Shown one piece after another: positions 1-5,050 of a DNA stretch of 5,148 bases. Below the pieces are notes generated by a model. It did not search any database and was not told the DNA's origin. It saw only the letters and a list, made by a program, of their open reading frames with translations. The stretch comes from Planctomycetota bacterium (GTDB lineage Bacteria > Planctomycetota > B15-G4 > JADJEK01). Each line of letters begins with the position of its first letter. Position 1 is the stretch's first letter. A program made the position numbers and the translations under genes. Where the stretch lies: positions 1 to 5,148 of the forward strand of contig JAEUIB010000641.1 in the NCBI GenBank assembly GCA_016795255.1, written 5' to 3'.

Positions 1-91
1 AGCGCGAGCAACGCGCTGAAGCCGAAGCTCAGTGATCATGGTTCGTTCGAAGCGGGATTCGAATGGTCATAGCTCTTACGGTGAGCGCGGG

Positions 92-196
92 TGCGTCGGA
101 GGTCGTCATCGACTGCACGCGGATCGGCTGATCCGAGCCGATCACGAGGCTGCCCACCTTCGCGGCGACGGCCACGCGGCGGAGTTCGAGCGTGTC
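92..196 (-). pseudogene. ispG: 5' fragment of ispG (HMBPP synthase), truncated
   Basis: Read on the minus strand, about 35 codons match the N-terminus of IspG (GcpE), the [4Fe-4S] enzyme of the MEP isoprenoid pathway that makes HMBPP. The recognisable pieces are RR-VAVAAKVGSLVIG followed by PIRVQSMTTSD, which line up with the family pattern RR..T..V.VG...IG..API.VQSMT.T. After residue SDA, near base 92, the expected helix (DVEATV-type) is absent. The frame runs through unrelated residues to a stop at 29-31, and the other minus frames do not restore the similarity. No ATG lies immediately upstream in frame: the first is at 427 and a GTG is at 175-173. The stub therefore lacks a clear start and most of the ~350-400-residue protein, including the catalytic cysteines. 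I read it as a remnant left by rearrangement. The similarity rests on memory of the family and is short. Confidence 0.5.
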
Positions 197-309
197 CGTG
201 GCGACGTCGGTTCCGGGGTGGTTGCGAAGTCGGGAAGGACAACGCGGATCGCCGACGCACGGCGCCCGGCGCCGGCTGGGACCCCGGTCGATTCCCCGAC
301 CTCGCCCGA

Positions 310-343
310 AAACCCGGGTTGCCAAGTCCTGCGAACCGGGTTT
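310..343. repeat. inverted repeat / hairpin
   Basis: The left arm AAACCCGGGTT (310-320) pairs with the right arm AACCGGGTTT (334-343), giving about 10 bp with one unpaired G and a 13-base loop. A-rich and T-rich ends flank the GC core, so the shape resembles a short intrinsic terminator. However, the T run is only 3-4 bases on either strand, and no gene ends just upstream on either strand. It could equally be an operator or a leader hairpin ahead of the ORF at 461. Confidence 0.5.
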
Positions 344-346
344 AGG
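319..346 (+). promoter_or_regulatory. candidate sigma70-like promoter for the 461-673 ORF
   Basis: TTGCCA (319-324) matches 5 of 6 bases of the -35 consensus. After a 16-base spacer, TTTAGG (341-346) matches 3 of 6 bases of the -10 consensus. It overlaps the inverted repeat at 310-343, so a bound repressor or a hairpin could affect it. Transcription would begin near 353 and leave a leader of about 105 bases before the ATG at 461. The -10 is weak and the organism's sigma-factor preferences are unknown. Confidence 0.5.
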
Positions 347-460
347 CTCCCCTTCGTCATTCGGCGTTCGGGAAAAGCGCTTGGGCCAGCACCGCGGTCG
401 GCTCGAGCTCGGACACCGGGTCCTCACCGCGGATGGCGTGGAAACCGAAGGAGGTGCCTC

Positions 461-673
461 ATGGTGCCTTCCGACCTCGTCCTCGCGAATACGGCCGAGC
501 AGCGTGAACCCTCTTTGCCGAATCGGCGGGAGAGCAAGGGGGTGGCGGCCCCGCTGCCCCGACTCGACGTACTGAGCCCGGATCCGCTCTACGGAACGAC
601 CGATCGCTATCGGATCGCGGTGCCATTGCTGCGCCCGGAGGATCTCCCGGAGTCGCGCGCGAAGATCATCTGA
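461..673 (+). CDS. small hypothetical protein, 70 aa
   Basis: This is a 70-residue ORF that I do not recognise. The case for a real gene is its translation start: AAGGAGGT at 448-455 ends 5 bases before the ATG at 461 and is almost a perfect anti-Shine-Dalgarno complement. The same frame is open further upstream, but this ATG is the only one with such a site. The protein has a polar N-terminal half (residues 1-28, charged, with RR and ESK), then a Pro/Leu-rich part containing LDVLSPDPLYGTTDRYRIAV, and ends in PEDLPESRAKII. It shows no signal peptide, membrane segment or cysteine. It is transcribed toward the FAD-subunit gene, and the two stop codons lie 34 bases apart. It may be a small regulatory or accessory protein, but its function is unknown. 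A chance ORF with a fortuitous SD remains possible. Confidence 0.5.
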   Translation: MVPSDLVLANTAEQREPSLPNRRESKGVAAPLPRLDVLSPDPLYGTTDRYRIAVPLLRPEDLPESRAKII

Positions 674-675
674 TT

Positions 676-721
676 CGGTCGTTCCGACGGTTCGCGCGAT
701 CGGTCGATCAACCGACGACCG
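676..721. terminator. nested inverted repeat between convergent genes, possible bidirectional terminator
   Basis: Three stems can stack. CGGTCGT (676-682) pairs with ACGACCG (715-721), CGGTT (688-692) with AACCG (710-714), and GATC (698-701) with GATC (706-709) around a GGTC loop. The unpaired bases between stems are all on the left side (683-687 and 693-697). The structure spans the gap between the stop codon of the small plus-strand ORF and the stop codon of the FAD-subunit gene, and it includes that gene's last codons. No T-run follows on either strand, so it is not a textbook intrinsic terminator. Its position between convergent stops is the main argument for a role in termination or 3'-end protection. 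Confidence 0.5.
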
Positions 722-1772
722 CGCGCTCCGCCAGACGTCCCATCGACGCTCGATCGTCGCCGCGCAGTTCCTTCAGCGCATTCGCGACGAACACCTTCGT
801 CACGCGCTTGCGCCACGGGAATTCGAGGTCGGTGTTGTCGAGCGGCTTCGCGTGCTTCGCCGCGAGTTCGGCGAATGCCGTGATCGCGTCGTCGGTCAGC
901 GTCTTGCCGACGAGCGTCGCGGATTCCGGCACGAGGATCGGCGCCGACAACACGCCGCCGAGCGCGATGCGCGCGTCGGTGATCGTGCCGCCGCTACCGA
1001 GCTTCAGCGCGGCGCCGACGCCGAGCACCGGGAAGTCGAACGAGTCGCGGCGGCGCAGTTTCCAGTACGTGCTGGTCCAGTGTTGGAAGTCGGCGGGCAG
1101 CACGACCTCGCGCAGGATCTCGTCGCCGCGCTTCGTCAGGAACGCCATGCCGTCGTCGGCGTACAGCTCGCGCAACGGCAGCGTGCGTTCGCCGTCCTTG
1201 CTCTCGAGCACGACGCTGGCGCCGAGCGCGATCAGCGCCGGCGCGCTGTCGGTCGACGACACGGCCTTGCACTTCGGGCTCTGCGGCGCGACCCAGCAGA
1301 TGCAATCTTCCTTGTCGCGGAGCGCGACTCCGCCGCTGCTCTTCGGCGCCTTCATGCAGTAGCCGATGGCCTGGCGCCACTCGAGGTTCTGGTCGTAGTA
1401 CGTGCAGCGCGTGTCGAGGCACAGGTTGCCGCCGAGCGTCGCGACGTTGCGGATGTGAGGCGTCGCGACTTGCGCCGTCGCGGACCGCAGCGCCCGCGCG
1501 GCCTTCGCGAAGCGCGCATCGACCGCGAGATCGCTCAGCGACACGCCCGCACCGATCGACAGTCCGCCGCCGGCCACCGCACGGATCGCGCGCAACGCGT
1601 CGACGCGCTTCACGCTGACGAGCAGCGACGGCGCGAACTGTCGGCGCTTGAGGTTCGGCACCACGTCGGTGCCGCCGGCGAGGATCATCGCGCGCGGATC
1701 GGTCGCGAGCAGATGCGCGGCTTCCTTCACCGAAGTCGCGAACACGTGGCGAAGCGGCGGGGCGCGCATCAT
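708..1772 (-). CDS. hcrB: FAD-binding subunit of 4-hydroxybenzoyl-CoA reductase-like molybdoenzyme, with extra [4Fe-4S] loop
   Basis: This 354-residue protein belongs to the FAD-binding (CoxM/HcrB) subunit family. It carries the flavin that links the external electron carrier to the [2Fe-2S] subunit, in the cytoplasm. Visible motifs are AGGTDVVP at 32-39 and TLGGN at 112-116, both of which bind FAD in the family, and the C-terminal CO-dehydrogenase-flavoprotein-type domain from about 232 onward. Between the two FAD motifs and the middle domain lies a cysteine-rich insert (about 118-171) with C118, C123, C139, C157, C159 and C168. As I recall, HcrB of Thauera binds its extra [4Fe-4S] cluster with Cys122, 138, 146 and 155. 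C123, C139, C159 and C168 keep the first (16) and last (9) spacings, while the middle interval is 20 instead of 8. The gene starts with ATGATG. The first ATG (1770-1772) overlaps the preceding stop as ATGA and has a GAGG 11 bases upstream; a start three bases later is possible. Family confidence is high, exact substrate lower. Confidence 0.5.
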   Translation of the reverse strand: MMRAPPLRHVFATSVKEAAHLLATDPRAMILAGGTDVVPNLKRRQFAPSLLVSVKRVDALRAIRAVAGGGLSIGAGVSLSDLAVDARFAKAARALRSATAQVATPHIRNVATLGGNLCLDTRCTYYDQNLEWRQAIGYCMKAPKSSGGVALRDKEDCICWVAPQSPKCKAVSSTDSAPALIALGASVVLESKDGERTLPLRELYADDGMAFLTKRGDEILREVVLPADFQHWTSTYWKLRRRDSFDFPVLGVGAALKLGSGGTITDARIALGGVLSAPILVPESATLVGKTLTDDAITAFAELAAKHAKPLDNTDLEFPWRKRVTKVFVANALKELRGDDRASMGRLAERAVVG

Positions 1773-4240
1773 GGCGTGACGATCCTCGTTCCGTCCTTGG
1801 CGATCTTCGACTTGCGCGGCTTCTCGTTCTGCGCGGTCCCGTCGCCGCCTTCCCACGGCGGCGCGACCTTCAACGGCTCGGGCCAATCGACGGTCGGGAA
1901 CTCGTCGGGGCCGTAGCGCTTCGACTTCGCTTCGAGCGCGCGGATCACCTTCTCGGGCGTGACCGGGATCTCGTCGACGCGCACGCCGACCGCGTCGAAC
2001 ACCGAGTTCGCGAGCGCCGGCATCATCGGCAACAGCGGACCTTGCCCGACTTCCTTCGCGCCGAACGGGCCCGCGGAGTCGGGATCCTCGATCAGGTAGG
2101 TCGTGACGTCGGGCATGTCCTTCGACGTCAGGCTCTTGTATTCGAGGATCGACGGGATCTTGTGGACCAGTGCGTTCGACAGGCGCGGCGGCAGGCGGCG
2201 GAACACCTGCTCTTCCATCAGCGCCTCGCCGAGACCCATGTAGACCGAGCCGATCACCTGGCCCTCGACGAGCGTCGGATTCAGCGAACGGCCGATGTCG
2301 TGCGCGACCCACACGTGCTCGACGTGGATCCAGCCGGTGTCGGGATCGACCTGCGTCTCGATCACCGCGGCGCTGTACGAGTACGTCGGCGACGGACCGA
2401 CGCCGCCGCCCTTGTACTTCGCGGCCGGCGCGGCCGGGCGATAGCTGCCGACGGTGCCGAGCGTGCCGTGATCCGACTCGGCGCGGTGCAGCGCTTCGAG
2501 CCACGTCATGCCGACGTTCGGGTCCTGCGCGTCGAACACGCGCTTGTTCGCGAACACGAGTCGGCTGGCGGGCACGCCGAGCTTCTCGCCGGCGCTCTTC
2601 GCGATCAGGTCGCGCGCGCGCTCGGCGGCCTGGATCGCCGCGTTGCCCATCATCAGGGTCACACGGCTCGAGTACGAACCGAGGTCGACCGGCGTCAGGC
2701 CGGTGTCGCCGGTCACGACGCGCACGTCGAACGGCGGGATGCCGAGGATCTCGGCGACGATGTTCGCGAGCACGTCGTCGGAGCCTTGCCCGATCTCCGT
2801 CGCTCCGCAGAACGCCGTGACTTCGCCGGAGCGATCCAGGCGCAACTGGACGCCCGAATGCGGCAACTCGGCCCAGTTGATCGCGAGGCCCGCTCCGCAC
2901 AAGTACGACGAGCACGCGAGCCCGAGCCCGCGCCCGAACGGCAACTTGCCCCAGCGTTCGCGGAAGCGCGAGCCCTCGACGACCTTGTCGATGCAGGCGC
3001 CGAGGCCGATCGTGCCGATGCGCATGAAGTTCGCCGTCAGCGAGCCCGGCTGCGCGAGTTGCTGCAGGCGCAGGGCGGCCGGGTTCTTGCCGAGCTTCAC
3101 GGCGATGCGGTCGAGCTGGACTTCCTGCGCGAAGCGCGGCTGCGGCGTGCCGTGACCGCGTTTCGGTCCGCACGGCGGCTTGTTCGTGAACGCGCGGCAA
3201 CCGCGGAAGCGGTAGCGCGGGATCGTGTACGTGACGGTCTGCAGCGCGCCCGAATAGAACGTCGACGCGACGCCGTAGCTGCCGTACGAGCCGCCATCCA
3301 GCAGCGTCTGCAGATCGAGCGCGAGCACGTTGCCGTCCTTGTCGGTGGCCGTGCGCATGCGCATCTCGATCGGATGGCGACCGCGATGGCAGTAGAAGAC
3401 CTCGAGGCGCGTCAGGCAGATCTTCACCGGGCGGCCGAGCATCAGCGCGGCCTTCGCGACGACGATCTCGTGGTTGAACGGATCGCTCTTGCCGCCGAAG
3501 CCGCCGCCGTTCGGCGTCGCGATCACGCGGATGTGCGCGGGATCCATCGCCAGCGCCTTCGCCAGCGCCTTGTGCAGGTAGTGCGGCGTCTGCGTCGACG
3601 ACCAGATGCAGAGCTTGCCTTCGGGGTCCTGGATCGCCAGCGACGCGTGCTCCTCGATCGGGAGGTGCGTGTTGCCCTCGTAGAAGAACGTGTCGTCGAA
3701 CACGTGCGCGGCGCCGGCGAACGACGCGTCGACGTCGCCGAACTCGAAGTGGACCTTTTTGTGCACGTTGCCCGAGTCGCCGTACGTGTGGATGCGCGGC
3801 TCGGGAGTCGCGAGCGCTTCCTGCGGCGTCGCGATCGTCGTCAGCGATTCGTAGTGGACGACGACGTCGTTCGCGGCGTCGATCGCTTCTTCCTCGGTCG
3901 TCGCGATGACCGCGGCGACCGGATCGCCGACGAAGCGGACCTTGTCGTTGCACAGCGGGTGCTCGTCGTGCGAGACCGGCAGCACGCCGTACGCGATCGG
4001 GAAGTGCTCGCCGGTCAGCACGAGCTTCACGCCCTTGCGCGCGAGCGCCTTCGACGCGTCGATGCCGAGGATCTTCGCGTGCGGCACGTGCGAGCGCACC
4101 AGCCGGCAATGCAGCATGCGCGGCAACGACAGATCGTCGGCGAAGCGCACTTGTCCGGTCACGCGCGCGCGCGCGTCGACGCGACGGCGGGGTTTGCCGA
4201 CGCTGTTCTTCGGATCGCGGTTCCAGTTCGTCGGGTTCAT
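1769..4240 (-). CDS. hcrA: molybdopterin-binding catalytic subunit, 4-hydroxybenzoyl-CoA reductase-like
   Basis: This 823-residue protein is the large catalytic subunit of the xanthine oxidase family, which binds the molybdenum-pterin cofactor. The N-terminal hammerhead domain (about 18-128, including VDARARVTGQVRFADD) is followed by the two molybdopterin-binding domains. Motifs are STQTPH (215-220), GGGFGGK (245-251), CGPKRGHGTPQ (357-367), TEIGQGS (481-487), GSYSSR (521-526) and GAKEVGQGP (727-735). E730 is the family's catalytic glutamate. Y329 and E730 fall close to the active-site Tyr326 and Glu726 that I recall for Thauera HcrA. The AYRCSFR active loop of CO dehydrogenase is absent, and the RGAGRPE-type loop of aldehyde/purine enzymes is replaced by CGPKRGHG. 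The start at 4240 overlaps the upstream stop as ATGA, and the N-terminus MNPTNWNRDPKNSVGKP precedes the domain in normal fashion. The tail after about residue 775 is longer than usual and ends in a Lys-rich stretch. The same frame stays open upstream, but only as a shadow of the small subunit. Confidence 0.5.
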   Translation of the reverse strand: MNPTNWNRDPKNSVGKPRRRVDARARVTGQVRFADDLSLPRMLHCRLVRSHVPHAKILGIDASKALARKGVKLVLTGEHFPIAYGVLPVSHDEHPLCNDKVRFVGDPVAAVIATTEEEAIDAANDVVVHYESLTTIATPQEALATPEPRIHTYGDSGNVHKKVHFEFGDVDASFAGAAHVFDDTFFYEGNTHLPIEEHASLAIQDPEGKLCIWSSTQTPHYLHKALAKALAMDPAHIRVIATPNGGGFGGKSDPFNHEIVVAKAALMLGRPVKICLTRLEVFYCHRGRHPIEMRMRTATDKDGNVLALDLQTLLDGGSYGSYGVASTFYSGALQTVTYTIPRYRFRGCRAFTNKPPCGPKRGHGTPQPRFAQEVQLDRIAVKLGKNPAALRLQQLAQPGSLTANFMRIGTIGLGACIDKVVEGSRFRERWGKLPFGRGLGLACSSYLCGAGLAINWAELPHSGVQLRLDRSGEVTAFCGATEIGQGSDDVLANIVAEILGIPPFDVRVVTGDTGLTPVDLGSYSSRVTLMMGNAAIQAAERARDLIAKSAGEKLGVPASRLVFANKRVFDAQDPNVGMTWLEALHRAESDHGTLGTVGSYRPAAPAAKYKGGGVGPSPTYSYSAAVIETQVDPDTGWIHVEHVWVAHDIGRSLNPTLVEGQVIGSVYMGLGEALMEEQVFRRLPPRLSNALVHKIPSILEYKSLTSKDMPDVTTYLIEDPDSAGPFGAKEVGQGPLLPMMPALANSVFDAVGVRVDEIPVTPEKVIRALEAKSKRYGPDEFPTVDWPEPLKVAPPWEGGDGTAQNEKPRKSKIAKDGTRIVTP

Positions 4241-4725
4241 GCGCGGCCCATCTTGTCGGCGGCCGACAGCACGGCGTCGAAGATCTGCTGGTACCCGGTG
4301 CAGCGGCACAGGCAGCCGGACAGCGCTTCCTTGACCTCGGCGCGCGTGGCCTTCGGGTTGGCGTCGAGCAGCGACTTCGCCGTCATCAGGAATCCCGGCG
4401 TGCAGTAGCCGCACTGCGCCGCGCCGAGGTCGGCGAAGGCCTCCTGCAGAGGATGCAGGCGCGCGTCGTCCATCAGGCCCTCGACGGTTTCGACCTTCGC
4501 GCCGTCGCACTCGGCCGCCATCAGCAAGCACGACAGGATCGGCTTGCCGTCGACTTCGACCGCGCAAGCCCCGCATTCGCCGAGCTCGCAGCCGTGCTTC
4601 GTGCCGGTCAGCCCGAGCTCTTCGCGCAGCACTTCCAGCAGGGTCTTGTGGGTGCCGAACGTCGTCTCGACGTCCTCACCGTTGACGGTCATGCGCACGG
4701 TGGTGCGGGGGGTGTCGTCGGTCAT
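4237..4725 (-). CDS. hcrC: [2Fe-2S] iron-sulfur subunit, 4-hydroxybenzoyl-CoA reductase-like
   Basis: This 162-residue protein is the small subunit that relays single electrons between FAD and molybdenum through two [2Fe-2S] clusters. Its length is normal for the family. The plant-ferredoxin-like N-terminal domain (about 10-85) holds C46, C51, C54 and C66 in GCELGECGAC and LSCL. The helical C-terminal domain holds C105 and C108 (QCGYCTPG) and C140 and C142 (CRCTGY). C138 is an additional cysteine, in GCLCRC, where most homologues have Asn. There is no twin-arginine signal, so the enzyme should be cytoplasmic. The ATG at 4725 has only a weak SD (CCAGG, about 9 bases upstream), but the start agrees with family alignment: a short disordered MTDDTPRT, then VRMTVNG. 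This is the first gene of the operon, and its stop overlaps the next start by 4 bases. Membership of the family is certain. Assignment to the HCR branch rests mostly on the FAD subunit. Confidence 0.5.
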   Translation of the reverse strand: MTDDTPRTTVRMTVNGEDVETTFGTHKTLLEVLREELGLTGTKHGCELGECGACAVEVDGKPILSCLLMAAECDGAKVETVEGLMDDARLHPLQEAFADLGAAQCGYCTPGFLMTAKSLLDANPKATRAEVKEALSGCLCRCTGYQQIFDAVLSAADKMGRA

Positions 4726-4763
4726 CGCCTACAGCCTGGGGGTCCGAACGGTTTTGGCCGGGC

Positions 4764-4792
4764 AGTTCAACCTTTGGAGGGCGCACGGGCAA
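4764..4792 (-). promoter_or_regulatory. candidate sigma70-like promoter of the molybdoenzyme operon
   Basis: On the minus strand, TTGCCC (4792-4787) is followed after 17 bases by TGAACT (4769-4764), matching 4/6 and 3/6 of the consensus hexamers. Transcription would start near 4757 and give a leader of about 30 bases before the ATG at 4725. The match is modest, and an activator-dependent or alternative-sigma promoter is equally possible. It is the best candidate I see in the divergent gap. Confidence 0.5.
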
Positions 4793-4843
4793 GAGACGGG
4801 GTGGGGAGGACGGTCGGCGACGTGAGGACGGACGGGTCATGCT

Positions 4844-4860
4844 CCGGACGGACCATCCGG
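4844..4860. repeat. inverted repeat CCGGA-N7-TCCGG, candidate operator
   Basis: A perfect 5-bp inverted repeat (CCGGA at 4844-4848, TCCGG at 4856-4860) ends 11 bases before the TTGACT box of the rightward candidate promoter. It lies about 50 bases upstream of the leftward -35 box. The neighbourhood also contains GGACGG three times (4808-4813, 4826-4831, 4846-4851), 18 and 20 bases apart. The position between divergent genes suits a shared regulator site, but repeats this short can occur by chance in purine-rich high-GC DNA. Confidence 0.5.
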
Positions 4861-4871
4861 CAGATGGCTGA

Positions 4872-4899
4872 TTGACTGTCGGGTGTCCCTGGTCACACT
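4872..4899 (+). promoter_or_regulatory. candidate sigma70-like promoter for the rightward gene pair
   Basis: TTGACT (4872-4877) matches 5 of 6 bases of the -35 consensus. After 16 bases, CACACT (4894-4899) matches 3 of 6 bases of the -10. A start near 4906 would give a leader of about 20 bases containing the AAAAGGGGA ribosome site (4912-4920). The tight fit of -35, -10, SD and ATG makes this the better of the two promoters in the divergent gap, although the -10 is weak. Confidence 0.5.
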
Positions 4900-4927
4900 C
4901 GCGTTCGACCGAAAAGGGGAACACTCC

Positions 4928-5050
4928 ATGTCCAAGCCGTACGCGCCATCGACGGTCCTCCTCCGCCTCGTACGAGGCGCCGACCCGCGCACCGTCCAAC
5001 CGACGCTGCGGCGAACTGGGTCGGCCCGTCGTGAGGCGACATCGCCATGA
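4928..5050 (+). CDS. small hypothetical ORF, 40 aa, coupled to the next gene
   Basis: A 40-residue ORF starts at an ATG preceded by AAAAGGGGA (4912-4920), 7 bases away, which is a good Shine-Dalgarno site. It lies downstream of a candidate promoter. The product begins MSKPYAPSTVLLRLVRGADP and is basic, with eight arginines and one lysine; it has no cysteine and no membrane segment. I do not recognise it. Its TGA overlaps the ATG of the next ORF as ATGA, the same coupling as in the molybdoenzyme operon. It could be a leader peptide whose translation controls the following gene, or a small protein in its own right. A 16-bp perfect palindrome lies inside it. Confidence is limited by its size. 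Confidence 0.5.
   Translation: MSKPYAPSTVLLRLVRGADPRTVQPTLRRTGSARREATSP
4964..4979. repeat. 16-bp perfect palindrome
   Basis: CGCCTCGTACGAGGCG is a perfect palindrome with no spacer. It lies inside the 40-codon ORF, about 60 bases downstream of the presumed transcription start. A dyad of this length is expected roughly once per 65 kb in random sequence, so chance is possible but not the first guess. It could be an operator in a roadblock position or a site for a dimeric protein. With no loop it would make a poor RNA hairpin unless the central bases open. Confidence 0.5.

Larger units (their letters stand above)
209..460. other. gene-poor, hairpin-rich stretch
   Basis: I see no convincing gene here. 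Reading frames are open on both strands, as expected by chance at this GC content, but their translations are arginine/proline/serine-rich and resemble no family I know. The stretch is rich in short inverted repeats: GGTCG/CGACC at 286-290 and 297-301, the larger hairpin at 310-343, and a cluster of GGCGCC-type palindromes at 261-275. It presumably holds the promoter and leader of the small plus-strand ORF starting at 461. No known riboswitch class or tRNA was recognised. Confidence 0.5.

Noticed and set aside
1..39. Minus-strand ATG at 39 opening a frame (MITELRLQRVARA) to the left edge
   Set aside because: Thirteen codons without a visible ribosome site are too little to support a gene. It could be real if the frame continues beyond the window.
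43..66. TTCGAA-GCGGGA-TTCGAA hairpin, checked as a tRNA T-arm or attachment site
   Set aside because: The arms flanking TTCGAA do not pair as a T-stem in either orientation, and no anticodon arm or acceptor is found. There is no matching copy elsewhere in the window to suggest an attachment site.
433..507. 24-codon ORF (MAWKPKEV...) overlapping the start of the 461-673 ORF
   Set aside because: It has no ribosome site, and it spans the strong SD that serves the ATG at 461.
708..4109. Very long minus-strand frame running through most of the large-subunit gene into the FAD subunit
   Set aside because: Only the part from 1772 down reads as a protein family. The upstream part is an Arg/Ala-rich shadow of the large subunit in another frame.
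1769..4240. CO dehydrogenase (coxL) or xanthine dehydrogenase identity for the large subunit
   Set aside because: The CODH active-site loop AYRCSFR is absent, and the usual RGAGRPE/RGFG-type loop is replaced by CGPKRGHG. The partner FAD subunit also has the [4Fe-4S] loop that CODH and XDH lack.
2042..4408. 788-codon plus-strand open frame opposite the large subunit
   Set aside because: Its composition (Arg, Val, Asp, Ala, Leu; no motifs) is typical of an antisense shadow of a high-GC gene. It also crosses the large/small subunit junction, where the minus strand encodes recognised proteins.
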